Shown piece after piece: positions 45,952 to 54,453 of a DNA stretch of 64,000 nt. Within the stretch, counting starts at the first letter, position 1. The number at the start of each line of letters is the position of its first letter. The notes under the pieces were generated by a model. That model was not told the DNA's origin and searched no databases. It was given only the letters and a program-made list of their open reading frames with translations. Origin of the DNA: Streptomyces filipinensis (GTDB lineage Bacteria; Actinomycetota; Actinomycetes; Streptomycetales; Streptomycetaceae); NCBI RefSeq assembly GCF_014649495.1, contig NZ_BMTD01000005.1:342211-406210 (forward strand), in the 5' to 3' direction. Made by a program: the position numbers and the translations under genes.

Positions 45952-46905
45952 ATGGGCGGCCTGCTGACGGAGCTGGGCAAACGCCTGACGGAGCGGTGGA
46001 TGTCCCTGCTGGTGCTCCCAGGCGCGCTGTTCCTGGCCGCCGCCTTCGCCGCCTGGACGCTCGGCCACGCCCACGCCGTCGACCTGGACCTCCTGGTCGG
46101 CGAGGCACAGGCGTGGCGCCCGGCGCCCGGTGCGGGAGCCGGAGCACGGCTCGCGGTGCTCCTCCTGGTCGTGGCGCTGCTGGCCGCCGCCGTGGGCCTC
46201 GTGGCCCAGACGCTCGGCTCACTCGTGGAGCGCCTGTGGTTCGCGGCCGACTGGGGCTCCTGGCCCCGGCCGCTGCGTGCCCTCGCGCGGTGGCGGGTGG
46301 CCAGGCGCCGGCAGCGGCGCGCCGGTGCCGTGGCTGCGTACGAGCGGGAGCGGCGGCGTTCCGGTGAGCTGCTGGCCTCCGGCACGCCTGGCGGCGGGAC
46401 GGACCTGGGGCCGGCCCGGCTCGCCGTGGCCCGCGTCTCGCCCGAGGAGCCCCATCGGCCCACCTGGTCCGGTGACCGGATGCACGCGGTCACCCTGCGC
46501 CTCGCCCGCGACCTGGACCTGGACCTGGCCACGGTGTGGCCCGCCTTGTGGCAGCTCCTCCCGGACGCCCCGCGCCAGCAGATCGAAACGGCCCGCGAAG
46601 CCCTCGAACGGGCCACCACCCTGGTGGCCTGGGCGGTCCTGTACGCGGTCCTCGCGGTCTGGTGGTGGCCCGCGCTGCCTCTGGCCGTCGCCACGTACGT
46701 CACCGCCCGGCTTCGTATCCGCAGCGGTGTGGACGCCTACGCGGCCCTCATCGAGGCGTCGGTCCACGTGTACGTCGCCGAACTGGCCGAGCGCCTGCAC
46801 GTGCCCGCCCAGGGGGTCGTCGGCAGGCGCACAGGCTGGGAGGTCACCTGCCTGTTGCAGGGCAAGCGTCACCTCATCGACCTGACGGCCCACGAACCCC
46901 AGTAG
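45952..46905 (+). CDS. Four-helix membrane protein of the CHAT gene cluster
   Basis: The 317-residue protein has TM1 (about 17-38, LLVLPGALFLAAAFAAWTLG), TM2 (65-88), a long basic cytosolic region (90-220, with RWRVARRRQRRAGAVAAYER) and a hairpin TM3-TM4 (221-255, around WWWPALPLAVATY). The C-terminal 60 residues are soluble. No enzyme motif is seen. The arrangement, directly coupled to the Cys-motif protein and opposite the TPR-CHAT gene, suggests a membrane-located component or effector. Residues 90-220 contain many Arg pairs, possible cleavage or control sites. Confidence 0.8.
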   Translation: MGGLLTELGKRLTERWMSLLVLPGALFLAAAFAAWTLGHAHAVDLDLLVGEAQAWRPAPGAGAGARLAVLLLVVALLAAAVGLVAQTLGSLVERLWFAADWGSWPRPLRALARWRVARRRQRRAGAVAAYERERRRSGELLASGTPGGGTDLGPARLAVARVSPEEPHRPTWSGDRMHAVTLRLARDLDLDLATVWPALWQLLPDAPRQQIETAREALERATTLVAWAVLYAVLAVWWWPALPLAVATYVTARLRIRSGVDAYAALIEASVHVYVAELAERLHVPAQGVVGRRTGWEVTCLLQGKRHLIDLTAHEPQ

Positions 46906-47059
46906 TCAGCGCCGGCCGGGCGGCGGGGGAGACGGTCGACCGCCCTGGCCGTACGAGGTGTCCTCCGGACGACTGGTTTGCTGACCACCGGCAGCGTTTG
47001 CAGCAGGTGATGGATTACTGGGCCGTTCGTCGGCGGGGTAAAGGTCTGGCCGCCATTAA

Positions 47060-47745
47060 GAGGTGGGTTGCCTGGACTGGTGCGTTGGTCCCCTTGTGGG
47101 CGATCCGGCCGTGCAGCCCTCGCTCGCCGAGCAGGGCGCGAGAGTTGGCCGAGTCGTAGCCGGCGTCGAGGTGCACGGTGATCTCGTCGGGCAGTGGTCC
47201 AAGTCGGGTAAACGATCCAGAGTTGGAGCCAGGAGCGGCGAGTCGTGACAGTTGGCGCCGGCCAGGACACGGCCGACGGGGATGCCGTAGCCGTCGGTCA
47301 TGCCTGAACGCTTCATGCCCTGCTTGCCCCGGTCGACCGGTGAGCGTCCGGCCGCTTCACCGCCGCCGGGGGCCTTGGTGATGGCGCCGTCCACGGCGAT
47401 CTGGTCGACGACGAGGCCGACGACGCGGTCGTAGGCGTCGAGCGCGATCTGCTTCAGCCGGGCGAACAGCTTCAGATGTATCCACTCGTCGCGGCGGTTG
47501 CGGATCGTGGTGGCCGAGCAAGTGGAGTCCGCAATCGCCTCGTAGGAGCAGCCGAAGCGAAGGACTTGCAGGAGCTTGTCGAACACGATCCTGTCGCTGC
47601 GTCGGTGGCAGCCCAACGGGTGGGCCGGATCGAACTCGTGCCGTTGCGGCAGCAGTGCGGTGAATTGGTCCCACAGCGGTTCGGTCAGCCATGATGGCAG
47701 CGCGGGCACAGGTCTCCCTGATGAACAGAGCGTCGCAATCCCCAT
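47060..47745 (-). pseudogene. IS5-family transposase, frameshifted and 3'-truncated
   Basis: ATG 47745 opens a normal N-terminus (PSWLTEPLWDQFTALLPQ, SDRIVFDKLLQVLRFGCSYE). Catalytic regions VDQIAVDGAITKAPGGGEAA and GIPVGRVLAGANCHDSPLLA follow. At about 47195 the frame shifts; the correct reading DEITVHLDAGYDSANSRALL and GRIAHKGTNAPVQAT continues in another frame. Similarity stops at about 47060, before the catalytic Glu region. The 46906-47059 gap to the membrane protein gene shows no other gene. Confidence 0.75.
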
Positions 47746-47837
47746 CTGCTGGCGTCCGCCGCCCTCTATCTGTGCGACCGAGAGCAGCGTTCGTCGACTC
47801 GCCGCAGGCCCCGCTCGTGCGCACCAGGATGAGTGGG

Positions 47838-48512
47838 TCAGCGGACCGTGCCATCTCCCAGTTGCCCGGCCCACTCCAGCAGTTCGCGTTCGGCCAGGCT
47901 GGTGCCCAGCCAGTCGTGGTCGAGGTCGGCTCCTGAAAGGGACGGTACGACTGCGACGTAGAGCCCGGCAGCGCGCGCTGAGGCAATGCCCGTGGCCGAG
48001 TCTTCGAACGCGACGGAGCACTTCGGGGGCACACCGAGCGTCTCGCATGCCGTGAGGTAGAGATCTGGTGCGGGCTTGGGGGAGCGCACTTCGTCGGCGG
48101 CGAACGTGTGGGTGAAGTAGTCGGCGAGGCCGGCCGACCACAGTGCCATGTCCAGCAGTTCCCGGGGGCTGTTGCTGGCGACAGCGACGGGTACGGCTGC
48201 CCGGCAGGCGCGCAGCAATTCCGCTGCCCCGGGGAGGGCTGCGGCGCCCCGGGCCAGTTCCTTGCGAACCCTTTCGAGGAGTTCGGCGGCGAGTTCGGCG
48301 CCGGCGCCGGGGCGTCCGAGGTATTCGGCTATGGCCTCGCCGGCGTCCTCCACGGTGCGGCCGATGACCAGGGCTTTCTGTTCGGGGCCGAAGGGGTGGC
48401 CGTGTGCTGCGAAGATGGCCGTTTCCGCAACGGTCCAGCACGTTTCCGTGTCGACCAGCAAGCCGTCGCAGTCGAAGACCACCGCCTCGGCGCTGGTGAG
48501 GAGCGTGCCCAT
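47838..48512 (-). CDS. HAD-superfamily phosphatase (beta-phosphoglucomutase-like)
   Basis: The 224-residue protein starts at ATG 48512 (AAAGGA upstream). HAD motif I is VVFDCDGLLVDTE with Asp14 and Asp16, motif II VPVAVASNS, motif III Lys in SPKPAPDLYLTA, motif IV FEDSATGI. The cap inserted after motif I is the small helical type. Such enzymes dephosphorylate sugar phosphates or similar small molecules; the substrate cannot be predicted. It lies 80 bases after the LysE-type exporter gene on the same strand. Confidence 0.9.
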   Translation of the reverse strand: MGTLLTSAEAVVFDCDGLLVDTETCWTVAETAIFAAHGHPFGPEQKALVIGRTVEDAGEAIAEYLGRPGAGAELAAELLERVRKELARGAAALPGAAELLRACRAAVPVAVASNSPRELLDMALWSAGLADYFTHTFAADEVRSPKPAPDLYLTACETLGVPPKCSVAFEDSATGIASARAAGLYVAVVPSLSGADLDHDWLGTSLAERELLEWAGQLGDGTVR

Positions 48513-48592
48513 GCAGATGTCCTTTCGCTTCAGGTGGCGCAGGTGCCCGTTCGGCGGCTGTCGGAGCGCCTGCGGTTGCGTCGCCTGGTGCC

Positions 48593-49252
48593 TTACTGTC
48601 CGAGCGCGAGCCGGATGCCGAAGGCGGCGATGACCGTGCCGGTGATGCGGTCGAGGTAGCGGCGAGCCGAGGGCCGTTGCAAGCGGTCTCGGAGCGCGTG
48701 CGCGAAGGCGATCAGCGCGCAGGCCCAGATGACGGCCAGGAGGATGTGCACACCAGCCAGGAGCACGCCTGGAGCGAGGTGCGAGGCGCCGGCGGGGATG
48801 AACTGTGGGAGCACCGCAACATAGAAGGCGCCCATCTTCGGGTTGAGGAGATTGGTCACGAACCCTTGCCGCCATCCGCCGAGCAGGAGGTCGTCGGCCC
48901 CTGTCCTGGTCTCGCCCTCGCGCCGGGCCCCCGCTGACGGCCGGCTCTGGCTCGATGAGTGGCGCCGGGTGGCCCACAGCAGTCTGCCGCCCATCCACAC
49001 CAGGTATGCGGCCCCGGCCCAGCGAAGAGCCTCGTACCCGAGGCGAGACGCGGTCAGCAGTGCAGTCACTCCGAGCGAGGTGAGCACGCCCCAGACCAGC
49101 GTGCCGCTCTGGATGCCGAGGACCACGCCCCAGGCGCGACGTCGGTGTCCGAGCGCCGCGGTGCGCAGGATGAGGGTGGTGTCCAGTCCGGGAGTAAGCG
49201 TGAGAAGTCCCACCATCAGGGCGAAAGTGCCTATTGCGTCTGGGGTGATCAT
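48593..49252 (-). CDS. LysE-family amino acid exporter
   Basis: The 219-residue protein starts at ATG 49252 with AGGGTG upstream. It has six hydrophobic segments and the LysE/RhtB signatures LTLTPGLDTTLILRTAALGH (TPG motif) near the N-terminus and GFVTNLLNPKMGAFYVAVLP in the middle. It probably exports an amino acid or derivative. A 26-base perfect palindrome lies 38 bases upstream of the start and may be the operator. Followed by the HAD phosphatase gene. Confidence 0.9.
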   Translation of the reverse strand: MITPDAIGTFALMVGLLTLTPGLDTTLILRTAALGHRRRAWGVVLGIQSGTLVWGVLTSLGVTALLTASRLGYEALRWAGAAYLVWMGGRLLWATRRHSSSQSRPSAGARREGETRTGADDLLLGGWRQGFVTNLLNPKMGAFYVAVLPQFIPAGASHLAPGVLLAGVHILLAVIWACALIAFAHALRDRLQRPSARRYLDRITGTVIAAFGIRLALGQ

Positions 49253-49290
49253 GAGCAATCACCCTAGGTGGGGAGCCGCGGGTCGTCCAT

Positions 49291-49316
49291 ATTCCTGCCC
49301 GATATCGGGCAGGAAT
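49291..49316. promoter_or_regulatory. 26-base perfect palindrome upstream of the LysE gene
   Basis: Left arm ATTCCTGCCCGAT and right arm ATCGGGCAGGAAT are exact complements with no spacer. Its centre is 51 bases upstream of the exporter start. A dimeric repressor or activator site is the simplest reading; no regulator gene is adjacent. Confidence 0.7.
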
Positions 49317-49726
49317 TGTGGTATTCGACTCCGGACTTGTGCATCGCACCTCACGATGGCGTGTCCGGGATGCGCCTCAAGCGATGGGGTAAGCCGGTCA
49401 GTCTGGACTCGATTGGGATGAGGGTCTCTACGGTCACGCCGGCAGTACAGGTACAGGCCCTCCGGTGATCACGGAGCGTCACGACTCCATGATCTCCGAG
49501 ACCTGTGCCGGCTTTGCTGCCGAGCTCCACCACCGCGCCTAGTGCTGTGACCGGGAAGGTTCACCGTGTTGTGGAGTTCGCGGCGTTGGTCAGCGATCAC
49601 CGCACCGGGTGACGAGCGATCCGCCGCCTCCCGGCCGGGATGAATACGGGTGGTGTGGGAGTTGGGTGTGGCGACAGGTCAGGTGATCGTCGTGTCGCCA
49701 CCGGACTGCAACCGAAAGGCAACCTC
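49317..49726. other. Intergenic, about 410 bases
   Basis: No gene recognised. Contains an IS630-type terminal repeat (49539-49565, listed separately) and the leader of the LLM oxidoreductase gene. Confidence 0.5.
49539..49565 (+). repeat. Isolated IS630-type terminal inverted repeat
   Basis: This 27-base sequence begins CTAGTGCTGTGACCGGGAAG and matches the reverse complement of the right end of the IS630 element (51826-51852, reading CTAGTGCCCTGGCCGGGAAG) at 23 of 27 positions. It is inverted relative to that end and includes the TA target. Confidence 0.6.
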
Positions 49727-50614
49727 ATGCCCCTGCTGCGCCTCGGCGTCTCCCTGCAACCGCGCTGGCCGCTCGACGACGGAGCCAGCGTGCTCCGCGC
49801 CGCACGCCACGCCGAAGAATTAGGCTTCGATCATGTGGCGGTCGGCAACCGCCTCCTCGACAGCGGTTTCGGCCTCGACACGGACCCGCTTGTTCTGCTG
49901 TCGGCCGTCGCAGGGGCGACGACGCGCCTGCGGCTGCTGACGTCCGTACTCGTCGCGCCGTACTACCCGGCGCTGGTGCTCGCCAACCAGGCGGCCACCC
50001 TGGACGTCGTGTCCGGCGGCCGCCTGATCTTGGGCGTTGGCACGGGCTGGAACCCGGACGAGTTCGCGGCCGTCGGCGTATCCGCCCGTGAACGCGGTGC
50101 ACGCACCGACGACCACCTCGCCGCCGCCAAGGCCCTGTGGACCCGACGGCCCGCGGACTTCGACGGGCCTTTCACGACACTGCGTGAGGCGCACTTGGGA
50201 GTGCCTCCGCTCACTGCTGGCGGTCCGCCCGTGTGGGTCGGCGGACGCAGTGACGCAGCCCTGCGCCGGCTGCTGCGGTTCGGCGACGGCTGGTACGGCA
50301 CCGGCGCCGACGCCGTGGAAGTCAGCGACGTCCGGCGCCGCCTGGATGCCCTCGCTGGCGGCGGGGGAATCGCTGACCGCATGACACTGGCTTCAGCTGC
50401 GTTCCTCACTCCGCCCGGTATCCCCGCGGCGGTTGCCCCACCGGGACGACCACTCGGGGGCGCTGTGCCCACCGCAGCGAGCGTCGCCGACGACCTCGAG
50501 CAGCTCGCCGAGGCAGGGCTCACCGATTGCACCCTGTGGCTGCCAGTCGCGGCTGAGCATGTCGGGAAGGCGATGGAGTGGGTCGCAGCCGAGGTCACCC
50601 CGCGACTCACCTGA
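49727..50614 (+). CDS. LLM-class (luciferase-like) flavin/F420 oxidoreductase
   Basis: The 295-residue TIM-barrel protein starts at ATG 49727 (AAAGG upstream); an upstream frame to 49640 is not needed. Typical features: GVSLQPRWPLDDGASVLRAA, AEELGFDHVAVGNR, LLTSVLVAPYYPALVLANQA, VVSGGRLILGVGTGWNPDEF and PPVWVGGRSDAALRR. Actinobacterial members generally use F420 or FMN to oxidise or reduce small organic molecules. The substrate is unknown. It lies between two matching IS630-type ends and may be a passenger. Confidence 0.88.
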   Translation: MPLLRLGVSLQPRWPLDDGASVLRAARHAEELGFDHVAVGNRLLDSGFGLDTDPLVLLSAVAGATTRLRLLTSVLVAPYYPALVLANQAATLDVVSGGRLILGVGTGWNPDEFAAVGVSARERGARTDDHLAAAKALWTRRPADFDGPFTTLREAHLGVPPLTAGGPPVWVGGRSDAALRRLLRFGDGWYGTGADAVEVSDVRRRLDALAGGGGIADRMTLASAAFLTPPGIPAAVAPPGRPLGGAVPTAASVADDLEQLAEAGLTDCTLWLPVAAEHVGKAMEWVAAEVTPRLT

Positions 50615-51852
50615 TGGCGTGGCTGGGAAGGTCCCCGAGACGATCAAGCTGCTGCGTCGAGGGGGCGTCCGCCCCAGCGGATGCCCCGCTCGCTGCGGAG
50701 GCGGGCGCGTTCCTTGCGCTGGGCGGCGAGTACGTCGGGGTGGCGGGTGTTGTGGTTGCGCCATCGAAGGTAGGCGTGCAGAGCCCGGGTTTGGCTGGTG
50801 TGGTTGGGGTGGTGGGAGTTGGCCAGGGTGAACTGCCGTAGCGGTCCGAAGTGAGCCTCGATCGGGTTGGCCCAGGAGGCGTAGGTCGGGGTGAAGCACA
50901 ATTTGACCTTGTTCTTCTTCGCCCAGCGGCGGATGTCCGCGCCGGTGTGGGCGGAGAGGTTGTCCAGAATGATGTAGATCGGGGCGCCGTCGGGCCGGGC
51001 GGCGCGGATCGACTTCAGCGCGGCCAAGGTGTTGGCGGTGCCTTTGCGGCGGCGGTTGACGCCCCACAGCGTGTCGTCACCGACGGAGTAGCAGCCGTGG
51101 AAGTAGGTGACGCCGTGGGTGCGACGGTAGGTCGCCGGAAGCCGGTTGGGCCTGCCTTGTTCGGCCCAGCAGGAGCCGGCGGTGGGCCGGATCCCCAGAG
51201 GGCCGAACTCGTCGAAGGCGAAGACCCGGTCTGGTAAGTGCTCCAGGACGTGCTCGATGCGGTCGAGCTTGGCGTCGCGTTCGGGGTCGGGTGATTCCTT
51301 CCAGGTCTTGGTGCGCTGGAAGGTGATGCCGCGGCGTCGGAGCAGGCACCGTAAGGCTTCCCGGCCGATGCGGATGACGCGTCCGTGGACGCGGCGCAGG
51401 TAGGCGGCGAGTTTGCGGATCGACCAGCGGGTGAAGGGCTGGCCGGACTTGGTGGGGCGGGTGGTGGCCGTCTGGACGACGAAGTCCTCGTCGTCAGGAG
51501 TGAGCAGGTGGGGACGGCCTCCCGCCCATTGAGGGTCCAGACAGGCCAGGCCGATCTCGTTGAACCGGTGGATCACCTCCCGCACCGTGTCCTCGTCGGC
51601 CTGGACCAGTTGGGCGATCACCGGAACGCGGTTCCCGCCGGCGGACGCCAGCAGCATCATGGCCCGCCGGTAGCGCACCGAGCTGGTACTGCCCCGGCGC
51701 ACGATCTGCTGCAGCTTCTGCCCTTCCTGGCCGGTCAGCCGGCGCACTCGCACAGGCTCGGCCATCACACCTCCGGCGGTCGGAACGAACGGCACCGCCC
51801 ATCCAACCGCTCCAACGGCCAACCCGGCGAACCTTCCCGGCCAGGGCACTAG
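50611..51852 (-). mobile_element. IS630-family insertion sequence
   Basis: The left end reads TGGCGTGGCTGGGAAGGT and the right end, reversed, TAGTGCCCTGGCCGGGAAGG, giving an imperfect terminal repeat of about 24 bases (16 or so matching). It contains one intact transposase gene. A better-matching outer repeat at 49539 raises the possibility that the moving unit is larger. Confidence 0.75.
50644..51765 (-). CDS. IS630-family transposase
   Basis: The 373-residue protein starts at ATG 51765 (GGAGGTG directly upstream). It has an N-terminal helix-turn-helix region (RRLTGQEGQKLQQIVRRG, VPVIAQLVQADEDTVREVIH, FNEIGLACLDPQWAGGRP) and a DDE catalytic domain: VFAFDEFGPLGIRP (Asp), IYIILDNLSAHTGADIRRWA (Asp) and YASWANPIEAHFGPLRQF (Glu). 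All three acids are present and the frame is unbroken, so it may be active. It cuts and rejoins the element at TA sites. Confidence 0.92.
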   Translation of the reverse strand: MAEPVRVRRLTGQEGQKLQQIVRRGSTSSVRYRRAMMLLASAGGNRVPVIAQLVQADEDTVREVIHRFNEIGLACLDPQWAGGRPHLLTPDDEDFVVQTATTRPTKSGQPFTRWSIRKLAAYLRRVHGRVIRIGREALRCLLRRRGITFQRTKTWKESPDPERDAKLDRIEHVLEHLPDRVFAFDEFGPLGIRPTAGSCWAEQGRPNRLPATYRRTHGVTYFHGCYSVGDDTLWGVNRRRKGTANTLAALKSIRAARPDGAPIYIILDNLSAHTGADIRRWAKKNKVKLCFTPTYASWANPIEAHFGPLRQFTLANSHHPNHTSQTRALHAYLRWRNHNTRHPDVLAAQRKERARLRSERGIRWGGRPLDAAA

Positions 51853-51867
51853 CTGCGCGACCCCATA

Positions 51868-52612
51868 GACCGTGTCCTATGGGGTGAGGCGGACGAGTCG
51901 CTTGTAGCAGCACAGGGCAGCGGCCAGGCCGAGAAAGGCCAGGTAGTTGCGGGGACCGCGCTCATATCGGGGGTGGAGTCGGCGGTAGCCGGACAGCCAC
52001 GACATCGTCCTCTCGATCACCCACCTGCGACGACGACCCAATCGTTCGCTGGATTCGATGCCTTTGCGGGCGATCCGGACTCCGATGCGCTTGCCGCGTA
52101 ACCATCCCCGCAGGTCGAGCCGGTCATACGCTTTGTCCGCGTGTAGCCGCCCCGCCTTGAAGTAGCGGCCGCGATGGGGGTCGTGTCTCGTTTGGTGACC
52201 CGCCACCATGGGTGTGTGTTCGCCCCTTTTTTCGCCCGGACGTGGGCGGTGTCGAGGATGACGCGGGTGACGTCAATGAGGCCGGCGTCGTCGAGCTGGT
52301 GCAGGACCGCTTCGTGCAGACGGGCCCAGACGCCAGCTCTGGACCAGATGAGGAATCGGCGATGGGCCGTGGACTTCGAGACGCCGAAACAGGGCGGCAG
52401 CGCCCGCCAGGCGCAACCGCTGACCAACACATAGATGATGGCCGCAAACAGCGTGTCATCAGGGGTGTTGGCTGTTCCGCCGCCCTGCGCCCGTGTTCGT
52501 TGCTCCGGAATCAGCGGCTTCGCAATGTCCCACAGCCCGTCCGGCACGATCCAACTCCACGTTCCCCGCCCCATACCGGGTCAACGTCCGCCTCACCACA
52601 TAGGACACGGTC
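51868..52612 (-). mobile_element. IS5-family element with complete ends and internal deletion
   Basis: Left end GACCGTGTCCTATGGGGTGA (51868 onward, 28 bases) and right end ending CATAGGACACGGTC (to 52612) are inverted repeats matching at 27 of 28 positions. The body is about 745 bases, shorter than usual because the transposase gene lost its middle. Confidence 0.88.
51877..52574 (-). pseudogene. IS5-family transposase with internal deletion
   Basis: ATG 52574 begins a normal N-terminus (WSWIVPDGLWDIAKPLIPEQ, YVLVSGCAWRALPPCFGVSK, DTAHVRAKKGANTHP with the first Asp). From about 52200 the correct C-terminal part is in another frame: RLHADKAYDRLDLRGWLRGK, ESSERLGRRRRWVIERTMSW (Glu) and RNYLAFLGLAAALCC. 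Roughly 50 codons between are missing. It could still move if a related transposase acts on its intact ends. Confidence 0.85.
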
Positions 52613-52614
52613 TT

Positions 52615-53527
52615 ACGAGTTGGTGCGTGATAGCGGGTGAAGCGTCCGTGCTGGTGGATGGCATGATCCATCTGTGGCGATCGCGGTCAATCGGGCGGTC
52701 CTGTCGCATCAGCTGTTCACAGGTATCTCTCGGCGTCATCTGAGCTGCCTGGCCGAGGAGTTGGCGCAGCCATGGCAGGCTGCCGTCGAAGGCCGCCGTC
52801 ATGAAGTGCGAGGCGGGACGAGAAAGCGGGCCGCGGGTGCTGCTGTCCGCCACCAGCTCGTCTTCGCTGACCGGCTCGTGGCCACACTCATCCACTTGCG
52901 GCACGACTTCCCGCCCGCCGTCCTCGGGTTGCTGTTCGGCGTCGACCGCCCCACCGTCACCAGGGCCTCGACGTCACCGAGATCCAAGTCCGCCGTCCCC
53001 TCGCCAGCCGCGGCGGACGGCGCGCGTTCGTCTCCGGCAAGAAGAAGCAGAACACCATGAAGGCCACCGTCATCGCCGGCTGGCGTGGCTGCACGTTATG
53101 GACCGATGCCCTGCGACCTGGCCGCATGTATGACGCCACGGCCGCCCGCAGCGAAGGCATCGCCGACTGCTTCCAGCACTTCCCCGACGTGGAAGTGCTC
53201 CGGGACGACGGCTACCTCGGCCTGAGACGTGATCACCCCGGCCAGGCGATCACACCACCGAGGAAGCCACGACCTGGCGCACTGCCCGGGAGAGTCGAGC
53301 AGTGGGAACGTGACCGTCACCGGCACTCCTCCGACCGCATCACCGTCGAGCGCGCCCTCGCCGGCCACAAACGCTGGAAGCAACTCATGCGCCGGACCCA
53401 TCGCCGCGATCGCCTGCCCGAGACCTACCGAGCCATCGCCGGCCTCGTCTCCGACCGCACAGTCATGACCGGAAATCAGCCGCGAGCAAGGCAAACACGC
53501 TTCACCCGCTATCACGCACCAACTCGT
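52615..53527 (+). mobile_element. Insertion sequence with perfect 31-base inverted repeats
   Basis: The left end (from 52615, starting ACGAGTTGGTGCGTGATAGC) and the right end (53497-53527, ending TCACGCACCAACTCGT) are exact inverted repeats of 31 bases. The element is 913 bases long and starts two bases after the previous IS ends. Confidence 0.9.
52674..53494 (+). pseudogene. DDE transposase (IS5-like, DDE_Tnp_4 type), broken
   Basis: The N-terminal part reads LSCLAEELAQPWQAAVEGRR, RHQLVFADRLVATLIHLRHD and VLGLLFGVDRPTVTRA, the helix-turn-helix region of this transposase type. At about 52970 the frame breaks and a stretch is missing; DVTEIQVRRPLASRGGRRAF (first Asp), VSGKKKQNTMKATVIAG, VLRDDGYLGL (second Asp) and RITVERALAGHKRWKQLMRR (Glu) follow in another frame. 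Start ATG 52674 inside perfect IS ends. Confidence 0.8.
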
Positions 53528-53649
53528 CAATTCAGGGTTCGGTGTGGCTCTCTACTCGCGGGGCGCGTTGAGCTGCTCGTTGGGTGACGGGGCCTGCCCG
53601 ACTCTTGGCTGCGCTCCTCGCAGCAGCGACCGCCTACCGCGGCTCCGCT

Positions 53650-54363
53650 TCACCGGCGCGTGAGCACGCGGAACTCGTTGCCGTCGGGGTCGGCCAGCAG
53701 CACTGCGCTGTCCCCGCCGTGGGCGGAGTCGAGACGCTTCGCTCCGAGGGAGAGCAGGCGCTCGACCTCCGCTTGCTGATCGTCGTCCGGTGCGAGGTCG
53801 AAGTGCAGGTCCTTGCCGGGGTCCGGCATGAGCGGCGGACCACCCCACGTGATCTTCGTACCGCCGTTCGGTGACTGGATGGCGGTCTCCTCGTCCTGGT
53901 CCCAGACCAGCGGCCAGCCCAGCGCCTCGCTCCAGAAGTAGCCCACGGTCTGCGAACCATCGCAGGCGAGCGCTCCGATGAAGCCGCAGCCGGCGAGGAA
54001 ATTGTTGCCCGGCTCGATGACACAGAACTCGTTGCCCTCGGGGTCGGCGAGTACCACATGGGACGCGTCCGGTCCCTGGCCGACGTCAGCGTGCTGCGCA
54101 CCGAAGTCGAGCGCTCTGGCCACGGTCTCCTGCTGGTCTTCCAGGGAGGAGCTGGTCAGGTCGAAGTGCAGCCGGTTCTGGGCGGCCTTCTGCGTTTGGG
54201 AGGGACGGAAGCCGAGGCGGTAGCCGCCGTCATTCCCGGACAGCAGGGCGACGCCATCGTAAGGATCGTCGGCTCTCTCCAAGCCCAGGACGCCGGACCA
54301 GAAGTGCGCTAGGCGCTCAGGCTGGTGCGCGTCGAAGGAGATTGCGAAGAGTCGGCTGCTCAT
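53650..54363 (-). CDS. Tandem-domain VOC (glyoxalase-like) family protein
   Basis: The 237-residue protein has two VOC units of about 115 residues: the first with ERLAHFWSGVLGLER, NRLHFDLTSSSLEDQ and VVLADPEGNEFCVIEP, the second with VGYFWSEALGWPLVWDQDEE, DLHFDLAPDDDQQAEVERLL and VLLADPDGNEFRVL. The paired E/H residues could bind a metal. VOC proteins of this kind in actinobacteria serve as hydrolases, dioxygenases or antibiotic-binding resistance proteins; the substrate is unknown. Start ATG 54363 (alternative 54375). Confidence 0.87.
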   Translation of the reverse strand: MSSRLFAISFDAHQPERLAHFWSGVLGLERADDPYDGVALLSGNDGGYRLGFRPSQTQKAAQNRLHFDLTSSSLEDQQETVARALDFGAQHADVGQGPDASHVVLADPEGNEFCVIEPGNNFLAGCGFIGALACDGSQTVGYFWSEALGWPLVWDQDEETAIQSPNGGTKITWGGPPLMPDPGKDLHFDLAPDDDQQAEVERLLSLGAKRLDSAHGGDSAVLLADPDGNEFRVLTRR

Positions 54364-54453
54364 TGCGCCACGCATCCTCGGTCCGTTGAGTGCCAACGGT
54401 CGGCAGGGCGCCGTGTCAGCGCCTCGAACGAGGATCCTATGAGCGGGCCAGCC

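Noticed and set aside
46980..47060. Plus-strand segment reading DWFADHRQRLQQVMDYWAVR as a gene piece
   Set aside because: It looks protein-like but has no start, no stop context and no recognised family, and it sits at a broken IS5 end.
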